A program made the position numbers and the translations under genes. Below are positions 27,251 through 37,600 of a stretch of 51,070 nucleotides of DNA, in pieces (the first letter of the stretch is position 1; each line of letters starts with the position of its first letter). The notes below the pieces were generated by a model. The model worked only from the letters and a program-made list of their open reading frames with translations. It was not told the DNA's origin and did no database searches. Source of the stretch: Bacteroidota bacterium (GTDB taxonomy: Bacteria > Bacteroidota > Bacteroidia > Chitinophagales > Chitinophagaceae); NCBI GenBank assembly GCA_016868585.1, contig VGGR01000010.1:1-51070 (forward strand). The letters run 5' to 3'.

Positions 27251-29239
27251 ATGCAAGGCTATTGTCAGTCACAAACTCAATACAGACGGTTACTCACGCG
27301 AGAGGTTCGTATTGGTAATTTGCTGTTGGGAAATGGACATCCAATTCGGGTGCAAACCATGACCACAACTAACACCATGGACACCATGGCAACGGTGGAG
27401 CAAGCCATTCGATGCATTGAAGCAGGTGCGGAACTGGTTCGTATTACCGCACCTTCTATCAAAGAAGCCAATCAGCTGCAGGTAATTAAGGACCAACTTA
27501 GGAAACGCGGGTATGATACACCATTGATTGCCGATATTCATTTTACTCCCAATGCTGCTGAGATTGCAGCACGCATCGTAGAAAAAGTGCGTGTCAATCC
27601 GGGCAACTATGTTGATAAGAAAAAGTTTGTGCAACTTGAATATACTGATACGGAATACGCAGAAGAGATTGATCGGATTCGGGAACGATTTACTCCCTTG
27701 GTGAAAATTTGTCGCGAACATGGCACAGCTATGCGAATTGGAACCAATCATGGTTCGCTCAGTGATCGTATCATGAGTCGATATGGGGATACGCCCATTG
27801 GGATGGTCGAAAGTGCCATGGAGTTTTTACGCATTGCGCGTAACGAAGATTTTCACAATATTATTTTGAGTATGAAGAGCAGCAACCCGCAAGTGATGGT
27901 GCAGGCTTATCGGTTGCTGGTTAGAACCATGTATGACGAATTTGGAGAAGTCTATCCATTGCATCTGGGTGTTACAGAAGCAGGAGATGGAGAGGACGGA
28001 CGAATTAAAAGTGCTGTGGGTATCGGTACTTTATTAGAAGATGGCATTGGCGACACTATCCGAGTTTCATTGACAGAGGATCCTGAATTAGAAATTCCTG
28101 TTTGCAAGGATATCGTGAAGCGCTACGATTATAATTTTTTTCCAAGCAATATTCCTCCCATTGAAACACTTCCCTATAATCCTTTTGCTTACACAAGGAG
28201 AGAAAGTTTTCCGGTAGAAAGGATTGGTGGAGCGCAGGTGCCCGTTGTGATTGCAGATCTAAGTTCCATTGAAGAAATTACACCAGCGCATTTGCAAAGT
28301 GTTGGGTACACTTACGATGAGAAAACAGATAAATGGTCTATTGGCGATACGGCTGCTGATTTTATTTTCACTGGCACACAGCTACTCAATTTTGAATTGC
28401 CCGGAACACTTCGTGTTTTGGTTTATCCGGCAACCTGGAAAGCGGCTAACTCCGCTTCCTATCTGCCCTTGTTTGAGTACAAGCAATTTGTGGAAACTGA
28501 ATTGCGTAGCGATACCCTCAATTTTGTAATGATGGATTGTTATAGCAATGAGGATCGAAAAGTGCTCCCACTTTATTTAAACGTCATACCCCGAGACAAA
28601 ACAGCTGTACTTTGTTTGAGTAGTTTGAACAAAAATGCCATGCAGTCGGTACGTCGCATGGTCTCTGAATTACACATGAACCAGGTCAACAATCCTTTGA
28701 TATTGATCTGTGATAGTCCCGCTCAATCTCCAAACCAGCACCTGATTCATTTTGCCATAGAAACAGGTGGGTTATTGTTAGATGGTATGGGAGACGGAAT
28801 TTGTTTAGGCTATAAGCCAGAGGCTAATACAGAGCTGTTGCCCGCAGCAGAATCAACCGATTTGCCCGGCGAAGATATTTACCAGTTTACCAACAATACG
28901 GCATTTAGTATTCTGCAAGCCACGCGTACCCGTATTTCAAAAACGGAATACATCAGCTGCCCCAGTTGCGGCCGTACATTATTTGACTTGCAGGAAGTTA
29001 CGGCTCGTATCCGAGCGGCAACCCATCACTTGAAAGGCGTCAAGATCGCCATCATGGGTTGCATTGTAAATGGTCCCGGCGAAATGGCCGACGCTGATTT
29101 TGGTTATGTGGGAAGCGGTCCCGGGAAAATTACCTTGTATAAGGGTAAGGAAATTGTAAAAAGAAATGTGGACAGTGCCGTAGCGGTGGATCAATTGATC
29201 GAGTTGCTCAAAGAGAGTGGAGTCTGGATCGAAAAATAA
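27251..29239 (+). CDS. ispG: 4-hydroxy-3-methylbut-2-enyl diphosphate synthase
   Basis: This 662-residue enzyme of the MEP isoprenoid pathway reductively converts MEcPP to HMBPP. The N-terminal TIM barrel is seen in VQTMTTTNTMDT, ADIHFTPNAAEIAA and GTNHGSLSDRI. The [4Fe-4S] C-terminal domain has SCPSCGRTLFDL near residue 570 and GCIVNGPGEM near 603. E. coli IspG is about 370 residues. The extra about 280 residues form the central insertion known from Bacteroidota, plants and others. It is transcribed with the lysoplasmalogenase and nadB genes that follow. Confidence 0.97.
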   Translation: MQGYCQSQTQYRRLLTREVRIGNLLLGNGHPIRVQTMTTTNTMDTMATVEQAIRCIEAGAELVRITAPSIKEANQLQVIKDQLRKRGYDTPLIADIHFTPNAAEIAARIVEKVRVNPGNYVDKKKFVQLEYTDTEYAEEIDRIRERFTPLVKICREHGTAMRIGTNHGSLSDRIMSRYGDTPIGMVESAMEFLRIARNEDFHNIILSMKSSNPQVMVQAYRLLVRTMYDEFGEVYPLHLGVTEAGDGEDGRIKSAVGIGTLLEDGIGDTIRVSLTEDPELEIPVCKDIVKRYDYNFFPSNIPPIETLPYNPFAYTRRESFPVERIGGAQVPVVIADLSSIEEITPAHLQSVGYTYDEKTDKWSIGDTAADFIFTGTQLLNFELPGTLRVLVYPATWKAANSASYLPLFEYKQFVETELRSDTLNFVMMDCYSNEDRKVLPLYLNVIPRDKTAVLCLSSLNKNAMQSVRRMVSELHMNQVNNPLILICDSPAQSPNQHLIHFAIETGGLLLDGMGDGICLGYKPEANTELLPAAESTDLPGEDIYQFTNNTAFSILQATRTRISKTEYISCPSCGRTLFDLQEVTARIRAATHHLKGVKIAIMGCIVNGPGEMADADFGYVGSGPGKITLYKGKEIVKRNVDSAVAVDQLIELLKESGVWIEK

Positions 29240-29243
29240 TGAC

Positions 29244-29933
29244 ATGCGTAAAATAATTTGGATCCTATTTTTTGCAATAATCTTTTTGCTGCATCTCGCA
29301 GGTGTCATTCACGAAATTCCCTGGTTGGCTAAACTAACCAAGCTCTTGTTGATCCCTGCATTAGGGTTTTCCCTGTGGGATCAGACCCTGGGGATCAAGA
29401 ACAGATTGATTACGCTATTCCTGGCTGCCCTGTTATTTTCCTGGTTTGGTGATCTGTTACTGATGAACACGGCCGATCCTTCCTTTTTTCTGTATGGATT
29501 AGTTTGCTTTCTAATAGCGCAACTCTGTTACAGTTATTTTTTCTATACTATCATGGGGCAAGAGAAGATAAGCTTCAGTTGGCTGTTGTTTTTCCCGGTT
29601 GTTATTTACTATGCTGTATTAATTAGCTGGTTGGGCCCCCAATTGGGAGGAATGAAAATACCCGTGATGGTCTATGGGGCTATCATTAGTGTAATGCTAC
29701 TGCTGGCGCTTCATCAATTGTATATGCCTGCTGTTTGCGCAGGTCGCTTGTTTGTTTTAGGCGCAGTATTTTTTGTAATCTCCGACACGACGCTTGCTAT
29801 CAATAAATTTAGTGCGCCCTTTCCTCATGCTGTATTGATCATCATACTCACCTATGGGTTGGCACAGTTTTTTCTAACCCATGGAGCCTTGCAATATATT
29901 CTAAGGGAAAAATCACGTCATTCTCTTTTTTAA
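29244..29933 (+). CDS. Lysoplasmalogenase (YhhN/TMEM86 family)
   Basis: This 229-residue integral membrane protein has about eight hydrophobic segments, and carries the family hallmarks LFSWFGDLLLM and LGAVFFVISDTTLAINKF, with the conserved membrane aspartates thought to be catalytic. YhhN relatives hydrolyse the vinyl-ether bond of lysoplasmalogens. The ATG at 29244 starts 4 bp after the ispG stop, and a longer reading frame would overlap ispG. nadB follows after 2 bp, so it sits in an ispG-yhhN-nadB transcription unit. Confidence 0.85.
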   Translation: MRKIIWILFFAIIFLLHLAGVIHEIPWLAKLTKLLLIPALGFSLWDQTLGIKNRLITLFLAALLFSWFGDLLLMNTADPSFFLYGLVCFLIAQLCYSYFFYTIMGQEKISFSWLLFFPVVIYYAVLISWLGPQLGGMKIPVMVYGAIISVMLLLALHQLYMPAVCAGRLFVLGAVFFVISDTTLAINKFSAPFPHAVLIIILTYGLAQFFLTHGALQYILREKSRHSLF

Positions 29934-29935
29934 CT

Positions 29936-31537
29936 ATGCGGGAAACAGATTTTTTAGTGATAGGTTCCGGTATTGCCGGATTGACATTTGCCCTAAAATG
30001 TGCCAAGGAATTTCCTGACCGAAAAGTATTGGTCATTACGAAAGCTAAGGCCGACGAAACCAATACCAAATATGCACAAGGAGGTGTTGCTGTTGTCAGC
30101 GATACGCTTCACGACAGTATTGAGCAGCATGTACGGGATACCTTGATTGCAGGCGATGGACTTTGCGACCAAAAAATGGTGCGATTGCTGGTGACCGAAG
30201 GGCCTGCACGCGTGGAGGAGATCATTGAATGGGGCGCGCGTTTTGATAAGGATGCGGCAGGAGAATTTAAAAAAGGAAAAGAAGGGGGGCATTCGGCGCA
30301 TCGAATTTTACATCACAAGGATGTAACCGGATTAGAAATGGAAAGGGCCTTGCTGGAAGCGGTTAAATCTTTTTCCAATATTGAGTTGATCAAACATTGT
30401 TTTGTCATTGATCTGATCACGCAGCACCACGAGGGGTACCTGGTTACCAAGTCAACCCCAAATATTACCTGTTTTGGGGTGTATGTACTGAATCGAGAAA
30501 CCAATGCCATTGATAAGATCCTCTCCCGCGTTACTTTATTAGCCAGTGGAGGTGTAGGTCAGGTGTACAGAACCACCACCAATCCCTCAATTGCCACGGG
30601 TGATGGAGTGGCCATGGTGTATCGGGCCAAAGGCAAAATTGAAAACATGGAGTTCATCCAGTTTCATCCAACGGCGCTATATGAACCAGGTTTGCGTGGG
30701 CAAGCCTTTTTAATCACTGAGGCCGTGCGTGGAGAAGGGGCCATCCTTCGTAATCATCAAGGGGATGATTTTATGAAACAGGTTGATGCACGAAAAGATC
30801 TTGCTCCGCGCGATATAGTGGCAAGAGCCATCGACGCTGAAATGAAAAAATCAGGAACGGAATTTGTTTGGTTGGATTGCACGCAGATCGATCCCGTGCA
30901 GTTCAAGTCTCATTTTCCTACTATCTATGAAAAGTGTTTGTCGATGGGCATTGATGTGACCAAGCAATTTATACCTGTGGCCCCTGCGGCCCATTATAGT
31001 TGTGGCGGTATTCAAACCAATGAGTGGGGTGTTAGTTCCATTCAACGATTGTATGCCTGTGGCGAATGTGCCAGTACCGGTGTTCATGGTGCCAACCGCT
31101 TAGCCAGTAATTCTTTGTTAGAAGCAATGGTATTTGCACATCGTTGTTTTGATCATGCACGCACTTGTATTGACACCTTATCCTACAATTACGCTATTCC
31201 GGAGTGGAGTGCAACAGGCACCACCGATCCCAAAGAAATGATTCTGATCACACAAAGTTTAAAAGAACTGCAACAGATCATGAGTGATTATGTGGGTATT
31301 GTCAGAAATGATATTCGCTTGCAAAGAGCTTCCCGTCGGCTGGATTTATTATTTGAAGAAACCGAACAATTGTATCAAAACACAACGGTCTCCCCGCAAT
31401 TACTAGAACTCCGGAATATGATCACCATTGGTTATTTGATAGTGAAAAGCGCCAGTTTTAGAAAAGAGAGTCGCGGCTTACATTACAATACCGATTATCC
31501 GCAACCAGCCGCATTGATTCAAAATATTGTGCTTTAA
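29936..31537 (+). CDS. nadB: L-aspartate oxidase
   Basis: This 533-residue flavoprotein oxidises aspartate to iminoaspartate, the first step of NAD biosynthesis. The FAD-binding DFLVIGSGIAGLTFALKCA is at the N-terminus. GGHSAHRILHHKDVTG, FIQFHPTALYEPG and CGGIQTNEWGVSSIQRLYAC are typical of NadB, and the GECASTGVHGANRLASNSLL segment closes the FAD site. No covalent-FAD His-x-x-x motif of fumarate reductases is evident. nadA and nadC are not in the window. Confidence 0.95.
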   Translation: MRETDFLVIGSGIAGLTFALKCAKEFPDRKVLVITKAKADETNTKYAQGGVAVVSDTLHDSIEQHVRDTLIAGDGLCDQKMVRLLVTEGPARVEEIIEWGARFDKDAAGEFKKGKEGGHSAHRILHHKDVTGLEMERALLEAVKSFSNIELIKHCFVIDLITQHHEGYLVTKSTPNITCFGVYVLNRETNAIDKILSRVTLLASGGVGQVYRTTTNPSIATGDGVAMVYRAKGKIENMEFIQFHPTALYEPGLRGQAFLITEAVRGEGAILRNHQGDDFMKQVDARKDLAPRDIVARAIDAEMKKSGTEFVWLDCTQIDPVQFKSHFPTIYEKCLSMGIDVTKQFIPVAPAAHYSCGGIQTNEWGVSSIQRLYACGECASTGVHGANRLASNSLLEAMVFAHRCFDHARTCIDTLSYNYAIPEWSATGTTDPKEMILITQSLKELQQIMSDYVGIVRNDIRLQRASRRLDLLFEETEQLYQNTTVSPQLLELRNMITIGYLIVKSASFRKESRGLHYNTDYPQPAALIQNIVL

Positions 31538-31560
31538 CACAGCTGGTGCAAATCAGCCAT

Positions 31561-31568
31561 TATCTTTG
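31561..31568 (+). promoter_or_regulatory. TAnnTTTG -7 element 4 nt before the acyltransferase start
   Basis: TATCTTTG matches the Bacteroidota -7 consensus exactly. GCAT and then the ATG at 31573 follow directly, so a leaderless transcript would result. No TTTG is present at the standard -33 distance. Confidence 0.45.
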
Positions 31569-31572
31569 GCAT

Positions 31573-32457
31573 ATGTACCGTTTGGTTTTTTTGCTTTTCC
31601 GAGGGGTCTCATTATTGCCCATGTCTTTTTTTCATGCGTTAAGTGAGCTGGTTGTGGTTATCCTGTCAAAAATTATGCGCTATCGCCGGGATGTGGTGGA
31701 GCAAAATATCCGTACTGTTTTCCCCAACCATTCTACCAAAGAGGTCAATCAACTGATCCATCAGTTTTACCGCAACTTTGCAGATACTTTTACAGAGTCC
31801 ATCAAATTATTCTCACTTTCCAAAGCCCAAATTGATAAACGATGCACTATAGATTTTACCATAGTGCGCCAATTGATGCAGGAAGGAAAATCCGTGCAGT
31901 TGATGGCGGCTCACCAGTTCAATTGGGAGTTTGTGAATCAGGTAATTCCCGGCCAATTACCCGGACCCTACTATTTTGTTTACCGAACAATTCAATCTCC
32001 AATTTTCAATCGGTTGTTTTTGTTTCTTAGGTGTAAACAAGGAGGTAAGCCCGTAGCCGCAGAGGCATTTGCTGCGGCCCGCGATCAGTTATTTGCACAA
32101 CCTGCTGCCTTGATCCTGGGGGCAGACCAAAATCCCAGCAATCCGCAACGCGCACTCTGGATCGATTTTTTTGGAAAAGCTACTCCCTTTCACCCCGGAC
32201 CTGCCAAAGGGGCTATTGCCAAAAACACAGCCATGGTCATGTTGAATTTGATCCGAAAAAAAAGAGGATATTATCATTTGGATGCAAGGCTTATTGCTCC
32301 TGAATGTGCACAATACAGTCCGAAGCAATTAACCTGGCTGTATAAAAAAGAAACGGAAAAATTGATCCTTGAAAATCCCGCTAATTATTTGTGGAGTCAT
32401 CGTCGCTGGCGTCATCAATGGCAGCCGGCTTATGGTCCGGTTTACAAGGGAGAATAG
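31573..32457 (+). CDS. LpxL/HtrB-type lipid A acyltransferase
   Basis: This 294-residue membrane-associated acyltransferase begins with a hydrophobic stretch (YRLVFLLFRGVSLLPMSFFH) and has the family H-x4-D/E catalytic motif in AAHQFNWEFVNQ near residue 115. GADQNPSNPQRALWIDFFGKATPF then matches the LpxL/HtrB pattern, and NYLWSHRRWRHQWQP the C-terminal signature. It should transfer a secondary acyl chain to lipid A, or a related lipid. The ATG at 31573 is preferred to an upstream GTG because a -7 element immediately precedes it. Confidence 0.88.
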   Translation: MYRLVFLLFRGVSLLPMSFFHALSELVVVILSKIMRYRRDVVEQNIRTVFPNHSTKEVNQLIHQFYRNFADTFTESIKLFSLSKAQIDKRCTIDFTIVRQLMQEGKSVQLMAAHQFNWEFVNQVIPGQLPGPYYFVYRTIQSPIFNRLFLFLRCKQGGKPVAAEAFAAARDQLFAQPAALILGADQNPSNPQRALWIDFFGKATPFHPGPAKGAIAKNTAMVMLNLIRKKRGYYHLDARLIAPECAQYSPKQLTWLYKKETEKLILENPANYLWSHRRWRHQWQPAYGPVYKGE

Positions 32458-32469
32458 GGCTTCGGGAAA

Positions 32470-32808
32470 TTAGCCAAGCAATTGTTCCATAAATCCGGAC
32501 AAGGCTTGGATGCGGTCAATATTTACCGAATAGTAAATATTTTTTCCTGCACGTGTTGTTTTTACAAAACCGGCTTTACGCAGTATCGCTAAATGTTGAG
32601 AGGCTACGGATTGTTCAAGTCTTAGTTGAACATATAGTTCAGTAACCGTAACGCTGCCTTTTTGGTTGATCCATAATAGAATTTCTTGCCGTAATTTATG
32701 GTTGATGGCACGAAGCAGGATGGCTGATTTTTTCAATTGAAGTAAATCCAGCCGGACCAATTGCTCTGGGTTTTGATTATCCTGTAGGGTAAGTCTATAA
32801 GCATGCAT
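32470..32808 (-). CDS. ArsR-type winged-helix repressor without cysteines
   Basis: This 112-residue regulator has a winged helix: LRQEILLWINQKGSVTVTEL, then the recognition helix LEQSVASQHLAILRKAG and the wing TTRAGKNIYYSV. The protein contains no cysteine, so it cannot sense metals through the ELCVCDL-type site, and another signal is likely. The gene converges with the acyltransferase gene (12-bp gap). Its promoter carries an inverted repeat. No obvious target gene is adjacent other than tsaB upstream on the same strand. Confidence 0.88.
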   Translation of the reverse strand: MHAYRLTLQDNQNPEQLVRLDLLQLKKSAILLRAINHKLRQEILLWINQKGSVTVTELYVQLRLEQSVASQHLAILRKAGFVKTTRAGKNIYYSVNIDRIQALSGFMEQLLG

Positions 32809-32821
32809 AACCCCTTAAAGG

Positions 32822-32843
32822 TATATCCAAAAAGCAAGATATA
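32822..32843 (-). promoter_or_regulatory. Candidate ArsR operator
   Basis: Inverted repeat TATATC-N10-GATATA, perfect in both 6-bp arms, placed just upstream of the arsR-like ATG at 32808. On the minus strand its downstream end overlaps TACCTTTA (32814-32821 and flank), which is one mismatch from TAnnTTTG. A repressor bound here would block the gene's own promoter. Binding is inferred from position and symmetry. Confidence 0.45.
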
Positions 32844-32852
32844 TTATGATTT

Positions 32853-33527
32853 TTATTTATGTGTAGGAGACCGAGGAGTATAAAACTCTTTTACATAGAG
32901 TGGAGCCGAATAAGCAAGATCTGCAAAGTTGGAAGCTGTGAATCTTTTTACGGCTAAGGCAATCTGGTTTTTGGCCGTAGCTATGTTATCTAAAAAGCGG
33001 GCATTGGGGTGCGTGCAAATCGATTTGAATTTAATGGAACCATCCCCGCAAAACAGCACGGGTTCTGTGTGCAGGTAGGCTTCAAAACAATTCGCTTCCA
33101 AGATCAATGCATGAGCAGGTTGTATTTCATTGTAGGTGGCGTCATATAAGGCTGTGTAAACCTCCATACGACGGGCGTCGATCATGGGACAAATTAATTC
33201 TCCAGTAGTGACGGGTATTACCGTGGCCATTAATTCCAGTGTGGGAATAGTGATCAAAGGTTTTTGTAAGGCATAGCAAAATCCCTTTGCCGTGGAAAGA
33301 CCCACGCGCAAACCGGTATAAGAACCCGGGCCGATTGTAACACTGATCCCATCCAGTGCTGTTAGCGAAATACCACAAACATCGGCTGCTTCTTGTATGG
33401 CACTATGTATCCAACTGGCATGGTCTTGTTGTCGATCATTTGTTTTTTCGATCACGCAATCCCAGTCCTGTGAAAATGCAATAGAGGCCAGCGTTCCGGA
33501 TGTATCGATATGAAGTAGTTTTTTCAT
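32853..33527 (-). CDS. tsaB: tRNA threonylcarbamoyladenosine biosynthesis protein TsaB
   Basis: This 224-residue ASKHA-fold protein partners with TsaD and TsaE in t6A modification of tRNAs that read ANN codons. The N-terminal LLHIDTSGTLASIAFS and the SVTIGPGSYTGLRVGLSTAKGF segment are the family hallmarks, and TsaB lacks the metal-binding histidines of TsaD. The ATG at 33527 overlaps the stop of the upstream gene as ATGA, so the two are translationally coupled. A longer start at 33548 would run into the upstream gene. Confidence 0.93.
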   Translation of the reverse strand: MKKLLHIDTSGTLASIAFSQDWDCVIEKTNDRQQDHASWIHSAIQEAADVCGISLTALDGISVTIGPGSYTGLRVGLSTAKGFCYALQKPLITIPTLELMATVIPVTTGELICPMIDARRMEVYTALYDATYNEIQPAHALILEANCFEAYLHTEPVLFCGDGSIKFKSICTHPNARFLDNIATAKNQIALAVKRFTASNFADLAYSAPLYVKEFYTPRSPTHK

Positions 33528-34171
33528 AGGGAGTTTGCTTCCTCGCAAAGAGTAGCCGCCGGTTTATATCGTGGAAATTCGTTGGATAGCGCTGTTAGCA
33601 ATGCAACTATTTTTTTCTTTCCGATTTTATCAGCCCATGCAAAGGGTCCCAGCGGATAATTAGTTCCCAGTTGCATGGCCAGATCAATTTGATCCTTGGT
33701 GCTCACGCCTTCTTGTAAGGCCAGGTAGGCTTCGTTGATCATACAAGCAATTACCCGCGGCGCAATAAATCCAGCCTGATCTGTAACCCAGTCCGGGGTT
33801 CGCCCTGAGTTTATAATAAATAGTGCTACTTGTTCTTGTGCAGTTTGCGTGCCGCCAGCCAGTTCCACACAAGGTTTATTTAAAAATCCCGGCCAAGCGT
33901 TAATACGCATAAATCCCGCAGGTAAATCCATACAGGTTTTTACTGTTGCGGCCACTACCACAATACCTCCTTGCTGTTGAAATTTTTCAAGTGAAGCCAG
34001 GTGTCCCGGTTGTTCCTCAAAGCTAAGATCCATGCAAATTGTCTGGCCACTCAATGAGGCAGGGTGGGTTAGCCAGGTTTCCGAAACAATTGCTGATTGT
34101 TCAGACAGCGGTTGCTGAAAGGAGCACCATTCTTGTTTTTGTTCATCCCTTGCAATCCATGCCACCGTCAT
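33524..34171 (-). CDS. 3-hydroxyacyl-CoA dehydrogenase C-domain-like protein
   Basis: This 215-residue protein ends in a recognisable 3-hydroxyacyl-CoA dehydrogenase helical domain (about residues 130-200), with FIAPRVIACMINEAYLALQE, GVSTKDQIDLAMQLGTNYPL and GPFAWADKIGKKK. The N-terminal 110 residues lack the Rossmann GxGxxG and read instead as an eroded or diverged NAD domain (GGIVVVAATVKT, MRINAWPGFLNKPCVELAGG). It is about 70 residues shorter than a normal dehydrogenase (about 285). Its start lies 59 bp from the divergent ridA ATG. Activity is doubtful. Confidence 0.7.
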   Translation of the reverse strand: MTVAWIARDEQKQEWCSFQQPLSEQSAIVSETWLTHPASLSGQTICMDLSFEEQPGHLASLEKFQQQGGIVVVAATVKTCMDLPAGFMRINAWPGFLNKPCVELAGGTQTAQEQVALFIINSGRTPDWVTDQAGFIAPRVIACMINEAYLALQEGVSTKDQIDLAMQLGTNYPLGPFAWADKIGKKKIVALLTALSNEFPRYKPAATLCEEANSL

Positions 34172-34230
34172 ACAAGCTGTTTTTGCAAAGAAAGCGTATA
34201 AAGCTAAATTCGCCCTGTAAATCAAACACT

Positions 34231-34611
34231 ATGTCAAAAACCATTCTCAACACCAAACAGGCTCCGGCGCCTATTGGCCCCTACAATCAGGCAATTAGCC
34301 ATAACGGCGTTTTATATATTTCCGGACAAATTTGTTTGGCCCCTGCGAGCGGCCAGCTAAATAATGCCGATCTGGCAACTGAAACCCGGCAGGTGATGGA
34401 AAATCTCCAAGCTATCCTTAAGGAGGCAGGACTTGATTTTACTAAAGTGTTGAAGACTACTATTTTTCTTACCGATATGAACCGTTTTGCAGAAGTAAAT
34501 ACCATCTATGGCAGTTATTTTACCGGAGATTATCCGGCCCGCGAAACGGTTCAGGTTTCTGCCTTACCCAAATTTGTGAATGTGGAGATCAGTATGATAG
34601 CTGCCGAATAA
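34231..34611 (+). CDS. ridA: RidA family enamine/imine deaminase
   Basis: This 126-residue trimeric protein hydrolyses reactive enamines and imines produced by PLP enzymes. It begins SKTILNTKQAPAPIGPYNQA and has the ISGQI strand, the signature LKTTIFLTDMNRFAEVN and the catalytic arginine in YPARETVQVSALP. It is divergent from the 3-hydroxyacyl-CoA dehydrogenase-like gene. A longer reading frame with an earlier start would overlap that gene, so the ATG at 34231 is used. Confidence 0.95.
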   Translation: MSKTILNTKQAPAPIGPYNQAISHNGVLYISGQICLAPASGQLNNADLATETRQVMENLQAILKEAGLDFTKVLKTTIFLTDMNRFAEVNTIYGSYFTGDYPARETVQVSALPKFVNVEISMIAAE

Positions 34612-34647
34612 ACGATTTACTTAATTTTAGCAACTTCAACTTACCTC

Positions 34648-37600
34648 ATGCAATTATCATTTCCTCGCTTGCCGCTTGCATTTTTTGGATTGTTAGCGGT
34701 TACAATATTATTGGTAACCTGTCAGCAGCCCTCGCCCTCTAACCATAGAGACAAAAAAGATCATTACGATGGGCCTGCAGAAATGTGGGAACAGGAATTG
34801 GAAATGATCCGAGACCCCCGCACCGGTCAGGTGCCCTGGCCAAAATTATTCGAAGCAAAGCTGGCTACCGAAACAGCGCGTGAGGCCGCAAGTCAAAATC
34901 GTATCAATGCACTCAATTGGGAAGAACGTGGCCCGAATGCAGATGTGGTAGGACCCAGCAATGGAAATTCCAGGGCCAATGGTGGAATCACTGCCGGGCG
35001 TGTTCGTGCATTGATGGTGGATTCCCTGGATCCCAATAAAAAAACAGTATTTGCAGGTAGTGTTTCCGGTGGACTTTGGAAAACAACTGATATCACGGCC
35101 ACTCCGGCCATCTGGATTCCCGTGAATGATTTCTTATCTAACCTGGCAATTTCTTCTATTTGTCAGGACCCTCGTCCGGGTTTTAGAAATAATATGTATC
35201 TGTGTACTGGTGAATCTTATTATAATCAGGATGCAGCACAAGGCGTGGGCGTATTTAAAAGTACCAATGGCGGAACAAGCTGGACCCATCTGGCCAGTAC
35301 AACTTCTTTTACATTTTCTACCCGCATTCTCTGCGACTTTCAGGGTAATGTTTATCTCGGAACACGAAGCGGACTCTATCGTTCTGCAGATGGCGGAGGC
35401 AGCTGGAGCAATATTACTCCCTCTGGTTTAGCTTCGAGTCGTATATGTGATCTGGAAATTTCTTCCACTGCAACACAAGGGCGTTTGCATGTGGTAACGG
35501 GCATCAATAATTCCCAGGCTTATCGATATACGGACGATCCCGCTGGCGTAAGTACAGCTACAGGTTGGAATGCACCTGCTACCCCTTTTCCTTCCTATAA
35601 TAATCGTGCAGAAATTGCCGTATCGGGCAATGTGCTTTATGCATTGCCTGTAAATAATTCCAGTCAGGTTCCCGAAGTGTATAAATCTGCAGATGGAGGG
35701 GCTACCTGGACTATTACACCCGGTGCGCCCCCCAACTCTCAAGGCATGAGTTCGTTTACCAATGGGCAGGGTTGGTATGATGTTTCAGTTGGAATCAATC
35801 CGGCCAATTCGGATGAATGTATCATTGGAGGCGTGGACTGTGCACGCACACTGGATGGAGGAACAACCTGGACAAGAATCTCAGCCTGGGTGGGCACGTC
35901 AAGCTTATATCAATATGTACATGCCGATCAACATGATATTCAATGGTGGGATGGGGGCAATAAATTAATTTTTGGTTGCGACGGTGGAGTGCATTACTCT
36001 GCAAATAAAGGAACAACCATTCGGGATCGTAACACAGGATTAAGAGTTAAACAATTCTATGCAGTTGCGGTTCATCCGACCCAAACTAATTATTTCTTAG
36101 CCGGCGCTCAGGACAATGGGGTGCATCAATTAAACAATCCCGGACTCGGTGCTTCTGTAGAGGTAACGGGTGGTGATGGAGCTTTTGTTGCCGTCGATCA
36201 GAACGAAGCAAACTATCAGTTTGGATCTTACGTATATAATGTTTACCGCAGAAGTACTAACAACGGGGCTAATTGGAGTTCGTTCTCCATCAGCAGCAGT
36301 AGCGGCCGATTTATCAATCCCTGGGATTATGACAATCAGGAGAACATGATCTATGCCTGCACAAGTCCGGGTAATTATATGCGTTGGGAAAACCCACAAA
36401 CTGCTGCCAGTGCTACCGCTGCAATTACCTCTATTGTTCCGATCAGTGAATTTGGAGGACAGAATGTTTCTGCCGTGCATGTTTCGCCTTTCACCGCCAA
36501 CCGAGTTTTCTTTGGTATGGGGGCAGGTAAAGTAGTACGTGTGTCTGATGCGCATTCAACAACGCCTACAGCTGTTGATATTACTCCGGCTGGTGCTACT
36601 GGTTATGTGAGTTCTGTGAATACGGGTTCGTCCGAATCAAAACTTATTGCAACATACTCCAGCTATAATGTAAATAATGTATGGGTTAGTCAGGATGCGG
36701 GTGTTACCTGGACACAGTGTGATGGTAACCTGCCTAATATGCCTGTTCGCTGGGCCATCTTTCATCCGGATGCTGATACCAAGGCAATTATTGCTACTGA
36801 AACCGGTGTTTGGGAAACTGATCTGCTGAGCGGAACTAACACGGTATGGGAAGCCACTCCAAGTTTCCCTAATGTACGCGTATCAATGCTCAAGTACCGA
36901 GCATCAGATCGTACATTGGTTGCTGCAACCCATGGTCGTGGGGTATGGTCTGCTACGGTGCCCGCACCTACCGGATTTAGTTTTAATACACCTGCCCCTG
37001 CAACGGCTGCTTGTCCGGCTCCACAGAATATGAGCATCACGTTAAATACCATTTCCAATGGTGGATTTACAGGAGCTATCAATTTATCAGCAACCGGATA
37101 CCCTGCAGGAACCGCCGTTTCATTTACTACAAATCCTGTTACTGCGGGTAATAGCACTATTGTAATATTGAATGGGACCAATACTTTATTACCCGGTACT
37201 TATACCGTAATTGTAAACGGAACTGCAACGGGAGTGGTTTCACAATCACGCACGCTTACATTTACCATCACGGCAGGTACCGCACCAATTATTGCTTCGC
37301 AGCCTTCGGATATTACCGTGTGTAGCGGTAATAATGCTTCTTTTACTGTGTTGGTAAATGAAGGAACCTACCAATGGCAGCTTAGTACTAATGGAGGAAC
37401 CAGCTTCTCCAATATCTCCGGCGCAACCGCTGCTACCTATACCGTGGCTAATGCCACTGTAACAGAATCTGGTAATCTCTATCGGTGTGTGATCTCCAAT
37501 ACATGCGGCAATAGTGTAACCACTACTACGGCTCTTTTAACTGTTGCCAATGGCACCACTATTACCACGCAACCAGCAAATGCTTCATTATGTGTGGGTG

